From positions 1 through 48,391 of the forward strand of contig JBOFSQ010000077.1 of NCBI GenBank assembly GCA_051651625.1: DNA of 48,391 bases, in the 5' to 3' direction. Shown piece after piece: positions 8,280-16,150 of the stretch. This stretch comes from JBOFSQ01 sp051651625 (GTDB taxonomy: Bacteria; Planctomycetota; Planctomycetia; Pirellulales; Thermoguttaceae). The first letter of the stretch is position 1; the number at the start of each line of letters is the position of its first letter. Below the pieces are notes generated by a model, which saw only the letters and a list, made by a program, of their open reading frames with translations, was not told the DNA's origin and made no database searches. The position numbers and the translations under genes were made by a program.

Positions 8280-8403
8280 TATACCTGTTCGGAAACACTC
8301 GCACTGCGGTTCGGCATAGCCGAACCCTCCAATCGATAGCCGAACCCTCCAGTTAGCAACGCCGTAGGCGTTTGGAGGGTTCGGCTATGCCGAACCTGAA
8401 CTA
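8280..8403 (+). mobile_element. Rearranged copy of the TIR element (family 1)
   Basis: The left end TATACCTGTTCGGAAAC matches the family terminal repeat with one change. The core arms GGTTCGGCATAGCCGAACC and GGTTCGGCTATGCCGAACC are present, but the CCGAACCCTCCA segment is duplicated in the left half. The right terminal repeat is missing: similarity stops at CTGAACTAC, right at the stop codon of the secretion gene at 8404. Confidence 0.8.
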
Positions 8404-9597
8404 CTAAACGTTCGCCATCTTGAAAATCGGCACCATCAAACTCAAAACAAGAAACAGCACCACGCCGCCGAGTACGAGTAGCATTATCGGTTCGAGCAAA
8501 CGAACGGCGAGGTCGAGCGCACGCCAGTTGCGTTTCTCAAGCGACGTTGCGATCTCAACAAGAACAGTGTCGAGCGAGTTCGACTCTTCCGCGACGGCGA
8601 TCATTTCTGTCACCGTTTTCGGAAAGCGTCCCGATGCGGCCAGTGGCGGCGCGAGACGTTCACCAGCCGCGATTTTTTCCGATGCTGTGTGAACGGCGTC
8701 GGCGAGAATTACGTTTCCAATCGCGTCGGCGGCGATGTCGAGCGACTTCACTATCGGTACGCCGTTGCGAAGCAGCGTTCCCAACACGCGACAAAATCGC
8801 GCGACCGAAAAACCAGCGTAGACTTTCCCCGCCACCGGAAGGTGCAGCTTCGCGCTGTCGATTATCTGTCGCCCCGATGTCGTGCTGCTCCAGTAACGTG
8901 CGTAGAAAAAGAGTGCGATAGCGGCGGGAATTGCAAACGGAAGAGCAACCTTCGTCCACTTCCCCGCTGCGAGAACAATCTCCGTTATCATCGGCAGTTC
9001 GCCGACGCGGCGCAGGTCGGCAAAGAGCGGTTCAAAATACGGAACGAGCCAACCAAGAATCACCACAACCACCGTTGACATAAACGCCGTCAAGATAATC
9101 GGGTACGCGAGCGCACCGGCGATGCGACCGCGCAGATCGTTTTGGGCCTCGGTGAAGTCGGCGACGTGACGCAGCGACTCTTCGAGAAATCCGCCTTCGC
9201 TCCCCGCACGAATCATCTGCACGCCCATCGTTCCGAACGTCATTTCAAAACGCCCGAACGCCTCCGCAAGCGTCTCACCTTCTTCAACGCGACGCGATAC
9301 TTCTTCAAGAATGAGACGAAACTGCGGATGTGAAGTTTGCTCTTCGATGATTTTTAGTGCCCGCAAAATCGGGACACCACCGCGAAGCAAGTCGGCAAGC
9401 TGCGAATAAAACGACGAGAGAAGCGACCCGCTGATGCGGCGTCCGCGATGACGTACCGCAACCGGCTGGTGTACAGCGAGCGGAAAGAGTCCACGCGCAA
9501 CAAGCTGCGACACCGCTTCCTGTTCCGAAGCAGCGTCGAGTGAGCCTTCGATCTTTTCGCCCGTCGCCTGACGAGCTGTGTAACGAAATGCTGGCAC
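8404..9597 (-). CDS. Type II secretion / type IV pilus F-family inner-membrane protein (GspF/PilC)
   Basis: 397 residues from a GTG at 9597, giving M-P-A-F-R-Y-T-A-R-Q-A-T-G-E-K, the usual GspF opening. The in-frame ATG at 9654 adds only a peptide from a dispersed repeat and is rejected. Two T2SSF domains are seen: the first has F-Y-S-Q-L-A-D-L-L-R-G-G-V-P-I-L-R-A-L, the second F-C-R-V-L-G-T-L-L-R-N-G-V-P-I-V-K-S-L. Hydrophobic segments lie near residues 150-200 and at the C-terminus. GspF is the polytopic platform protein that joins the assembly ATPase to pseudopilus assembly. No GspE, GspG or GspD is next to it in this window, so it is an orphan here, although a prepilin-type DUF1559 protein lies at 31912. 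Confidence 0.9.
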   Translation of the reverse strand: MPAFRYTARQATGEKIEGSLDAASEQEAVSQLVARGLFPLAVHQPVAVRHRGRRISGSLLSSFYSQLADLLRGGVPILRALKIIEEQTSHPQFRLILEEVSRRVEEGETLAEAFGRFEMTFGTMGVQMIRAGSEGGFLEESLRHVADFTEAQNDLRGRIAGALAYPIILTAFMSTVVVVILGWLVPYFEPLFADLRRVGELPMITEIVLAAGKWTKVALPFAIPAAIALFFYARYWSSTTSGRQIIDSAKLHLPVAGKVYAGFSVARFCRVLGTLLRNGVPIVKSLDIAADAIGNVILADAVHTASEKIAAGERLAPPLAASGRFPKTVTEMIAVAEESNSLDTVLVEIATSLEKRNWRALDLAVRLLEPIMLLVLGGVVLFLVLSLMVPIFKMANV

Positions 9598-9621
9598 GGG
9601 GGTTTTACGGTTGCGGATCGT

Positions 9622-9660
9622 TTCGTCATTCCCGCGTACTCGGCGGGAATCCATAGAGCG
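9622..9660 (+). repeat. Dispersed repeat (family 6, GTCATTC...GGCGGGAATC)
   Basis: TTTCGTCATTCCCGCGTACT then CGGCGGGAATCCAT. Related blocks occur at 16121-16150 and 37704-37739, where the middle reads GGCGC instead of CCCGC. On the minus strand it creates the spurious M-D-S-R-R-V-R-G N-terminus of the F-family gene. Confidence 0.65.
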
Positions 9661-9687
9661 CGGCCCAAGCAGACGCGATAGCGTTCT

Positions 9688-9936
9688 TCGCCCCGACGGG
9701 GCGGGATTTCAATAACCGGCGGTAAGTGCCGCCGCGATAGCGGCAAGCGCAACCGCCGGTGACGCGGCCAAAAATCCCGTGCGTCCGGTAGGACGCTACC
9801 TTGCAAACCAACAACCGATCTTTGGGTAGCGTCCCGTTGGGACGCGCAGTTTCGTTTGTCGCGTACCGGCGGTTGCGCGGAATACCGCTTACCGCCGGTT
9901 ATTGAAATCGCTGCCCCGTCGGGGCAACGCTACTGC
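9688..9936. repeat. Large inverted-repeat block with CCCCGACGGGG ends (family 7)
   Basis: About 250 bp between the F-family gene and the NCS1 permease. GCCCCGACGGGGCG at the left mirrors CCCCGTCGGGGC at the right. Inside, TTTCAATAACCGGCGGTAAG (left) is the exact complement of CTTACCGCCGGTTATTGAAA (right). Still further in, GCGTCCGGTAGGACGC and GCGTCCCGTTGGGACGC are small palindromes. It has the same modular plan as family 2 but a different sequence. No gene is seen here. Confidence 0.85.
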
Positions 9937-9957
9937 GTCTGCTTAAAGCATTCACGT

Positions 9958-11442
9958 CTACAAAATACTTGTCGCGTCTTTGTTGTCGATGCGTTGCGGC
10001 ATCTCGACTAGCGACGTTTGGATGCCGAGTGCGGCGAGGATGTCGTAGACGATGAAGCCAACGATAAACGCCGCCATCGGTGGGCACGGAATTTCAAACG
10101 GCATCGTCTGTCCCATGAACTTGGTTACAATGAGCGTCGATGCACCGACGGCAAAACCGGCGAGCCACGCGAGCCAGCCAGCAGGATTCACTCCGCGTCG
10201 CGGGCCGCTCCAGCGACCACTGCCGCTGATGTACTCCGCAAACATCGCACCGCAAATCGGTCCGAACGATGCACCAATCACCGTGAACACATCTACCGCT
10301 TGTCCCGCAGCCTTCGTCAGTACCAAGGCGATGGCGACAATGACACCGATCCCACACGAGAACCACGGATTGACTTTCGGAAATGCCGTCTTTATGCAGT
10401 TGGCGGCAATGAACGTTGGAAAACACGCCGACGGAAACGCCGCAATGACCAGCGCGAGTGTGCAATACGTTGCGTGTTCTTTTCCGAGGATCGCAGTGAA
10501 GAGGTCGGTCACGCGGAACGTCGAGAGCATTTCCGGCGACGCACCTTGAGCGATGAGCGTTGACTGCGCACCGGCAACGATGAGCAGTGCTGCAACACCG
10601 GTGAACGCCGTCGCGCCGAAGACGCCAACGAGTCCCGCGAGTCGCACCGCGTTGGAACTGCGGTTGTTTGAACCGAAGTCGCAACCAGCCGCACCTGCTG
10701 TCGCAAAGAATCCGGCGATGTACGCAGTCACAACCGCGAGCACACCAAGATTACCACTCCCGTAGAGCGAGACCGCCTTCGCGTCTGCTGGTGCCGCTGC
10801 CATCAATTTCTCAACGCTGAAGTCGGCAACGCCACCATACGTCTTGTAGAGAAGGTACGCAAGAACGCCGAGCGGAAGAATCGGCGCGACCGACGCGACA
10901 GCACCGACGTACCGAATCCCTTTGAGACCGATCAGAAACGCAAGAAGAATCCACACGATTGAAATAGCCATGTGGAGTCCATTGAGTTCAAAGCCACCGA
11001 TGTTTGTCGCTAACGCAGGTACACCATAACCGGCGGCGATCCCAGCGAGAAGCATACCGGAGAAGTAAGCGTTGACGCTGAGCCACCCAAACTGGAGACA
11101 CCCCATCAGGAGTCCGGGCATCAGGAATCCGCCGATGGAGCCGAACGTCGATGTCCCGACGACGGCGAGCGGCAACCCTGTTTGCATCCCGAACATCGCT
11201 GGTGCGAGGTAGAAGAGGTAGTGGCACACAAACGCAGCGGCCACAACGGAGAGGATCGCAGGAAGAAGTCCCTGCGACAGAACTCCGCCTGCGAGTGACG
11301 CAGTGCCTACCGGTACGTCTTGCCAGAAAACGAACCAGAGCATAACTCCGGCGTAAGTGGCAGCGGTCGTTGTGAGCCAGCCGACGCGGTTGCCAAATGG
11401 GTTCGGTTGAGCGGACGCGATGAAGTCTGGGAGCTTCGACAT
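9958..11442 (-). CDS. NCS1-family permease (cytosine/purine/HMP type)
   Basis: 494 residues with about twelve hydrophobic helices. The family-typical N-terminus N-R-V-G-W-L-T-T-T-A-A-T-Y-A-G is followed by W-F-V-F-W-Q-D and the conserved G-S-I-G-G-F-L-M-P-G-L-L loop. NCS1 proteins are cation-coupled inner-membrane importers of nucleobases, hydantoins or thiamin precursors. The start at 11442 is set by AGGAAGGAAC 8-17 nt upstream. No salvage enzyme is adjacent, so the substrate cannot be inferred from context. A GC-rich leader that could form several hairpins lies just upstream (11443-11614). Confidence 0.85.
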   Translation of the reverse strand: MSKLPDFIASAQPNPFGNRVGWLTTTAATYAGVMLWFVFWQDVPVGTASLAGGVLSQGLLPAILSVVAAAFVCHYLFYLAPAMFGMQTGLPLAVVGTSTFGSIGGFLMPGLLMGCLQFGWLSVNAYFSGMLLAGIAAGYGVPALATNIGGFELNGLHMAISIVWILLAFLIGLKGIRYVGAVASVAPILPLGVLAYLLYKTYGGVADFSVEKLMAAAPADAKAVSLYGSGNLGVLAVVTAYIAGFFATAGAAGCDFGSNNRSSNAVRLAGLVGVFGATAFTGVAALLIVAGAQSTLIAQGASPEMLSTFRVTDLFTAILGKEHATYCTLALVIAAFPSACFPTFIAANCIKTAFPKVNPWFSCGIGVIVAIALVLTKAAGQAVDVFTVIGASFGPICGAMFAEYISGSGRWSGPRRGVNPAGWLAWLAGFAVGASTLIVTKFMGQTMPFEIPCPPMAAFIVGFIVYDILAALGIQTSLVEMPQRIDNKDATSIL

Positions 11443-11614
11443 TGTTTTGTGTTCCTTCCTTTTTGGCGGACAGTTGAATACTCTGCGTCTTGCCACTGCG
11501 GCGAAACGCAAACCAGCCGTTGGGAGCCGCCCCCCAAAACTGTTTGGAAGCGTATTAGACCGAAAGCTACATCAAACGCAAGGAGACCCCCCGCGAAGTG
11601 GGTGGGGGAAATCT
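11443..11614 (-). other. Possible structured leader of the NCS1 permease gene
   Basis: Read on the minus strand, the region holds a stem CCCCCACCCAC/GGGGGG around 11585-11610, a C-A-G...C-T-G closed stem with GGGGGGCGGCTCCC near 11515-11545, and GCGT...ACGC near 11480-11510, then the Shine-Dalgarno. I compared it by eye with purine, TPP, preQ1 and guanidine riboswitch cores and found no match. It could be a transporter leader or only GC-rich spacer. Confidence 0.25.
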
Positions 11615-11825
11615 GCTTGTACACAAACATCGGTTGTCCGAGTCTTCGCCCCAACGGGGCGACAGAACTTAGCCGTGGGTGAGCGGTATTCCGCGAACCC
11701 ACGGTACGCATCCACAACAAAATCCGTAGCCCCAACGGGGCGAAAGAGACTGTGTGGCTCCAATTCTTGCGCCCCGTTGGGGGCAAATACGCTATTCATG
11801 CCTGCAACTAATAAACTTTACTGCA
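11615..11825 (-). repeat. Modular palindromic repeat with CCCCAACGGGG nodes (family 2, short copy)
   Basis: Matches 1794-2068 in reverse orientation, including the flanks (CGGTTGTCCGAGTCTTCG here against CGAAAATTCGGACAACC there; GCAAATACGC...GCCTGCAAC here against GTTGCAGGC...GCGTATTTG there). It has three nodes instead of four. One long arm with its node is absent, so the copy is 60-70 bp shorter. Confidence 0.85.
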
Positions 11826-11865
11826 CCCCAAAATGGACGCGTACCCACACCACCGGTGGACTGGG

Positions 11866-11894
11866 TTGACATACTTGGTTTCTCTCGATAGAAT
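11866..11894 (+). promoter_or_regulatory. Strong sigma-70-type promoter before the AT-rich gene pair
   Basis: TTGACA (11866-11871), exactly 17 bp, then TAGAAT (11889-11894). This is close to consensus and gives a leader of about 90 nt before the start at 11990. The sequence between has no repeat. Confidence 0.7.
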
Positions 11895-11989
11895 CGAGCC
11901 CGTTCAGGAGATGTTTGTATGCTGATAGGGGACACGGTGTTCCCGTGTGCATGCAGACAGAAAACCCCTCTTCCTATAAGGAGTCGATG

Positions 11990-12712
11990 ATGAAACTGTG
12001 CAACTTTGTTTTCGCGTTTGTGGTCGGATGTGTTGTGTCTTTGCCATTCCAAAGCGTTCGTGCTCAAGGCTACAGTCCCGTTGCGCCGGGCGATGTCGTT
12101 GAGTATGACAGCGTGGATTACGGCTCATCGTTCGGAGAGAAAGAAGGTGTCGTGCAAACAGCCGGTGCCGCTGATTACGTTCAGTCCTTATCCGCTGTAG
12201 CTAATGGCCCAATATTTGTGGATGTTACTTGGATAGGGTACGCTTACTCTTACAAGATTTATGCGAATGGTGCGCTAAAAGCCTCTATCTCGGCCATGTC
12301 AGGAGTTTATCAATCTTGGACTCTGCTTCTCAACCCTAGTACATCTTACACAATCAGAGTTGAGGGGCTTGATAAACTTGGGAATAAGATTGGAGAGAAA
12401 ACCGCATACGCGACAACGATATCGAATGTGCCGACGGGAGTTGCTGCGTCTCAATCAAGTCCGGGGCAGCCAGTTTATGTTCGTTGGAATTACTTAAATG
12501 GAATGACAATTTACAAAGTGTATCGATCCAGCGACAATGGCATAACGTGGATTACAACGTATACAGGTGGAGGGGATTTTTTTGGTTCTAGCAACGAAGT
12601 CCAGATAACATTTCCATGCCCGAAGGGATCCTATAAGTTTGCTGTAACCGCAGCCAGTGTTGTCACTAATGAGTCCAACAAATCAACTCCGGCAAGCCTC
12701 AACGTGCAATGA
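11990..12712 (+). CDS. Exported protein with fibronectin-III-like repeats, function unknown
   Basis: 240 residues. Of two adjacent ATGs, the second is preferred because AAGGAG lies 6 nt before it. The signal peptide is clear (F-V-F-A-F-V-V-G-C-V-V-S-L-P-F-Q-S-V-R-A-Q-G). The mature part suggests two beta-sandwich domains of fibronectin-III type: one with T-W-I-G-Y-A-Y-S-Y-K-I-Y-A-N-G and S-Y-T-I-R-V-E-G-L-D, the other starting V-P-T-G-V-A-A-S-Q-S-S-P-G with V-R-W-N-Y and I-Y-K-V-Y-R-S-S-D-N-G. Codon and base use are AT-richer than the neighbours. It is followed after 21 bp by the next gene, probably as one transcript. I see no catalytic motif; a binding or surface-display role is a guess. Confidence 0.7.
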   Translation: MKLCNFVFAFVVGCVVSLPFQSVRAQGYSPVAPGDVVEYDSVDYGSSFGEKEGVVQTAGAADYVQSLSAVANGPIFVDVTWIGYAYSYKIYANGALKASISAMSGVYQSWTLLLNPSTSYTIRVEGLDKLGNKIGEKTAYATTISNVPTGVAASQSSPGQPVYVRWNYLNGMTIYKVYRSSDNGITWITTYTGGGDFFGSSNEVQITFPCPKGSYKFAVTAASVVTNESNKSTPASLNVQ

Positions 12713-12733
12713 TAGCGGAGGTGCAAACCAAAC

Positions 12734-13855
12734 GTGAACGAGATTTCGGCTTTCATTTGTCTTGTGTTGGTCTGGTTCATCGCGGTGGAAAGTATAAAAC
12801 AAGGCGGGGTGACTAGCATGATCAATGTATTGCAGAATCCATTCTCGAATTCCGGTTTTCAGTCGGCACGGCAAACCGACGGCAATGTTGCTCTACCACA
12901 TTGTGCGTTCAGTCCTCCTGCCTCGCTATTGGCTGCATGGAACATCAAAGACGAATATATTCCGTCGGTTTCAACATCGTCGGGCACTTACAATCGTCCA
13001 TCTATTCCTGCCGTTTCTTTAGCGGGTGGGGAGGCCGTTAGTCAGGTAGGGATCACCGATAAAATGAGAGAAGAAATGGCATGCGACGATGGCTCGCATT
13101 GGTCTGCCATGGGCTTGCTTCCGGTTGCTTACCCAACTCTATACGGGATTATCGATCAGGTTTTTGAAGAAAAAGGAATCAAGGAGACGGTTTTCTACGA
13201 AGGGTGCAGTTACAACTTGAGTATCAATCCGGACGGCGTCTTTATTTTTCATCCAGACGAGTTCAAAGTTAACGGAGTCGATTCGGATTTTGCGAAAGAA
13301 ATCTGTCTGGCTCTTGAATCTGCTGTCAACTCGTCCTCCCTCAACCTGAAAGAAAATCCACAACTTTTCATGAAGGCGTGGATTCCGCTAGATTACGAAC
13401 CTGCCAAATGGGGAAGAACCCTTGACCGTGAGAAGTGGATAAACGAACCTTTGCCAGATTTAAGTGGGTTTATCAAGGAACTACGTTCTGATATATGCAA
13501 CAAGTTCAGCGATTTGCAGATAGTAGATTTTTCAATGAAAATCAACGACGAAGGCAAATTGACGATCACCAGTGTGCAAACGAGTGACTCGAAAAACAAT
13601 GCACGAGCATTAGAACAGATGAACCGTGGGTTGACTGGTGGAATCGAAAAAAAAGCGGAATACCTTGGCTTGCTCATATACTCCGTCCGTGGCACCACGC
13701 ATGGAGACGTGTTGATGGAAGGCATGTTGGAGCCGTTTGACGATGGCTCCAGAGGCAATATCAGACTATTCAAACAAGAAATTGTTCTTACTTCGGGGAC
13801 GGATTACAAAGTTGTCCAAACCGACAAACAAAAAAGTCTTACACATCACGCGTGA
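12734..13855 (+). CDS. Membrane-anchored or exported protein of unknown function
   Basis: 373 residues from a GTG with GGAGGTG about 10 nt before it. The N-terminus has one hydrophobic segment (I-C-L-V-L-V-W-F-I-A-V) that could be a signal anchor or an uncleaved signal. A low-complexity linker rich in S and P follows, then a mixed alpha/beta region (Y-P-T-L-Y-G-I-I-D-Q-V-F-E-E-K; L-S-I-N-P-D-G-V-F-I-F-H-P-D-E-F-K-V-N-G). The last ~100 residues include I-N-D-E-G-K-L-T-I-T-S-V and A-R-A-L-E-Q-M-N. I recognise no family. It lies 21 bp after the fibronectin-like gene and shares its low GC, so the two probably arrived together and may act together at the cell surface. Confidence 0.65.
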   Translation: MNEISAFICLVLVWFIAVESIKQGGVTSMINVLQNPFSNSGFQSARQTDGNVALPHCAFSPPASLLAAWNIKDEYIPSVSTSSGTYNRPSIPAVSLAGGEAVSQVGITDKMREEMACDDGSHWSAMGLLPVAYPTLYGIIDQVFEEKGIKETVFYEGCSYNLSINPDGVFIFHPDEFKVNGVDSDFAKEICLALESAVNSSSLNLKENPQLFMKAWIPLDYEPAKWGRTLDREKWINEPLPDLSGFIKELRSDICNKFSDLQIVDFSMKINDEGKLTITSVQTSDSKNNARALEQMNRGLTGGIEKKAEYLGLLIYSVRGTTHGDVLMEGMLEPFDDGSRGNIRLFKQEIVLTSGTDYKVVQTDKQKSLTHHA

Positions 13856-13880
13856 ATATCTGCGATGTCGTGCTCGTTGA

Positions 13881-14090
13881 ATCTATCGCACGGCAACGAC
13901 CGTCGCCCGCGCGACCGCTTACGCCGAGATGACCGACCACCATATTCTCTCGCCGGATCGTCTCGTGCAACAGTCGGAGTTTTCAAACGGCATCCGCGTG
14001 ACCGTCAACTTCGGCGATAAGACGTTTCGATGCGATGACGGAACAGAAATCGTCCCGCATGAGTGGTGCATTGTGGATGCGACCAAATGA
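13881..14090 (+). pseudogene. C-terminal remnant of a larger, probably glycoside-hydrolase-type, gene
   Basis: The frame from 13881 to the TGA at 14088-14090 codes for about 69 residues with GC and codon use like the host genes, unlike the AT-rich gene before it. It reads E-M-T-D-H-H-I-L-S-P-D-R, then Q-Q-S-E-F-S-N-G-I-R-V-T-V-N-F-G-D-K and H-E-W-C-I-V-D. From memory, the T-x-F-x-N-G-x-x-V-x-V-N-F-G pattern resembles the closing beta-domain of large exported glycoside-hydrolase-like proteins. A stop codon at 13878-13880 and the AT-rich gene ending at 13855 replace the rest. No Shine-Dalgarno precedes the internal ATG at 13929. Confidence 0.5.
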
Positions 14091-14118
14091 TACGTCGCGT
14101 GACCGCAAGACGCGGCCC

Positions 14119-14146
14119 TTGCGTCGCGGCGTCTGTCGGCTAGAAT
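14119..14146 (+). promoter_or_regulatory. Candidate promoter of the DUF4914 gene
   Basis: TTGCGT (14119-14124), 16 bp, TAGAAT (14141-14146), 50 bp before the start codon. The -10 is good and the -35 is partial. Confidence 0.4.
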
Positions 14147-14195
14147 ATCGCCAACGTTACTGGCCACACACAACCAACCACTAATCACAGCACCC

Positions 14196-16115
14196 ATGCG
14201 TTCACTCAACATCGTTGACGATTTAGGAAAACTGCGGCTCCCCAGCGAGATTCACGCCGTTTTGAAGCACGCCAAGTCGGTCGTTTTTCCGAACGACCGC
14301 GACGAAGTTATTCGCCTCGCAATGGGCGATCAAGACGGCGACACATACGAAGTCGCATACGACATCCCAGAGAAAGGTCGCGTCGTCGAGGCGACGGTCG
14401 TGCGGTGCCGTAACGGACTTTCGATCAACTACACCGAGGCCGCAATGCGCCGCCGCGACCCCGATTGCATGGTCATCGGCGATGCGCGACCGACCGACAA
14501 GTGCTCGTATGCCGAACGGTTTAGCGCACCGTTCGAGACGCTTCGCGCCGAAACTTTCGACTGGCTCAAAAAACAAGACCTGTGCGTTTCGGCGTTCATC
14601 TTGGGCGGTTACGGCGTCGAGAGCGGACAAGGCGCGATCTTGATTTGTCCGCGAAACGCTGGGTTTTTCCTCGGTTCGCTCGCCGACCTCCAAGGACTTT
14701 TGCCGCCAAGTCGCGTCCCGCGAAACTTTCTCGTCAACGCCGTCATTTATGTTGCGCCACCGTTTCGTCACACTCACTTTGACGGAAAACAAGTTGTCGT
14801 TCACCACCGCACCGACGACCTCCACGAAGTCTTCGCCTACAACTTATATCCCGGACCGAGTGCGAAAAAAGGTGTCTACGGCGTCTTGCTAAATATGGGC
14901 GAAGACGAAGACCGCGTCACACTTCACGGCTCGACGGTGCAAGTCGTAACGCCATACGACAACGTCACAACGCTGATGCACGAAGGTGCAAGCGGTTCAG
15001 GAAAAAGTGAGATGCTCGAATACGTTCACCGTCAAGAAGACGGACGCATCCGACTCGGCAAAAACACAATCACCGGCGAAGAACGACGCCTCACGCTCAA
15101 CCAAACGTGTCAGCTTCACCCCGTCACCGACGACATGGCGATGTGTCTTCAGCGGACGACTGAGTCTGGCGACGGCGACTCCGCTGGTTATCTTACCGTC
15201 TGCGACGCGGAGCAGGCGTGGTTTGTCCGCGTCGATCACATCACGCAGTATGGAACCGATCCGCACTTGGAATCGCTCACGATTCACCCCAGCGAACCGC
15301 TGCTGTTCCTCAACATCGACGCCGTTCCGCGTTCGACGTGTCTGATTTGGAATCACGTTGAAGACTCGCCGGGGAAGCGGTGTCCGAACCCGCGTGTGAT
15401 CATTCCGCGTCACTTGATTCCGAACGTCGTCGATAGGCCGGTCGATGTGATGATTCGCAACTTCGGTCTGCGAACGCCGCCTTGTACAGCCGAACGCCCG
15501 TCGTATGGGATCGCCGGTTACTTACACATCTTGCCGCCAGCACTCGCGTGGCTCTGGCGACTGGTTGCGCCGCGTGGTTACGCAAATCCGAGCATTGTCA
15601 GCGAGGAAGGTTTGACGAGCGAAGGGGTCGGGACGTACTGGCCGTTTGCGACGGGATGTATGGTTGATCACGCAAACTTGTTGTTGCGTCAGATTCGTCA
15701 CTCGCCGAAGGTGCGTTACACGCTCACGCCGAACCAGCACGTCGGCGCGTGGGCGGTAAGTTTTATGCCGCAGTGGATTGCGCGAGAATATCTTGGTCGG
15801 CGTGGTGTTGCGAAGTTTCCGCAAGAGAAGTTGCAGGTTGCGCGGTGTCCGCTTCTTGGTTACACGCTCAAGTCGATGCAGGTCGAAGGGACGACGTTGC
15901 CGAAGTGGCTCTTGCACGTCGAAGACCAGCCGGAAGTTCGCACCGAAGGTTACGACGCCGGTGCGCGACAACTTGCCGACTTCTTCGCCAAAGAATTACA
16001 AAACTACTTGCGTCCACACCTCGACCACCTCGGACACCGCATCATCGACTGCTGCCTAGCTGGCGGAAGCGTCGCCGACTACGACGAACTTTTGCCCGGA
16101 GTTGACAGCGTGTAG
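14196..16115 (+). CDS. DUF4914 family protein with PEPCK/HPr-kinase-like P-loop
   Basis: 639 residues, the usual length of DUF4914 proteins. A kinase-type Walker A, H-E-G-A-S-G-S-G-K-S-E-M, starts at Gly264 and resembles the P-loop of phosphoenolpyruvate carboxykinase and HPr kinase more than that of ABC ATPases. Just before it are Y-V-A-P-P-F-R-H-T-H-F-D-G-K and V-V-V-H-H-R-T-D-D, which add His and Asp residues that could bind metal. No signal peptide or membrane helix is seen, so it is cytoplasmic. The family has no established function that I know of; nucleotide binding is inferred from the P-loop. It lies alone between the pseudogene remnant and a TIR element, with transketolase next downstream. 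Confidence 0.8.
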   Translation: MRSLNIVDDLGKLRLPSEIHAVLKHAKSVVFPNDRDEVIRLAMGDQDGDTYEVAYDIPEKGRVVEATVVRCRNGLSINYTEAAMRRRDPDCMVIGDARPTDKCSYAERFSAPFETLRAETFDWLKKQDLCVSAFILGGYGVESGQGAILICPRNAGFFLGSLADLQGLLPPSRVPRNFLVNAVIYVAPPFRHTHFDGKQVVVHHRTDDLHEVFAYNLYPGPSAKKGVYGVLLNMGEDEDRVTLHGSTVQVVTPYDNVTTLMHEGASGSGKSEMLEYVHRQEDGRIRLGKNTITGEERRLTLNQTCQLHPVTDDMAMCLQRTTESGDGDSAGYLTVCDAEQAWFVRVDHITQYGTDPHLESLTIHPSEPLLFLNIDAVPRSTCLIWNHVEDSPGKRCPNPRVIIPRHLIPNVVDRPVDVMIRNFGLRTPPCTAERPSYGIAGYLHILPPALAWLWRLVAPRGYANPSIVSEEGLTSEGVGTYWPFATGCMVDHANLLLRQIRHSPKVRYTLTPNQHVGAWAVSFMPQWIAREYLGRRGVAKFPQEKLQVARCPLLGYTLKSMQVEGTTLPKWLLHVEDQPEVRTEGYDAGARQLADFFAKELQNYLRPHLDHLGHRIIDCCLAGGSVADYDELLPGVDSV

Positions 16116-16120
16116 AGATT

Positions 16121-16150
16121 TTGTCGTTCGGCGCAAGAGGCGGGAATCAA
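16121..16150 (+). repeat. Family 6 repeat unit abutting a TIR element
   Basis: TTGTCGTTCGGCGCAAGAGG followed by CGGGAATCAA, related to 9622-9660 and 37704-37739. The TIR element at 16151 begins immediately after it and may have inserted into or beside it. Confidence 0.55.

Noticed and set aside
8280..8403. CRISPR-like repeats
   Set aside because: The repeated arms are inverted pairs within one element, with no regular spacers and no cas genes.
9598..9654. ATG start of the F-family gene at 9654
   Set aside because: Adds only a family 6 repeat peptide (M-D-S-R-R-V-R-G). The GTG at 9597 gives the standard family start.
13919..14212. 97-codon minus-strand frame over the pseudogene remnant
   Set aside because: The plus-strand frame gives a far more protein-like sequence; the minus frame is its shadow.
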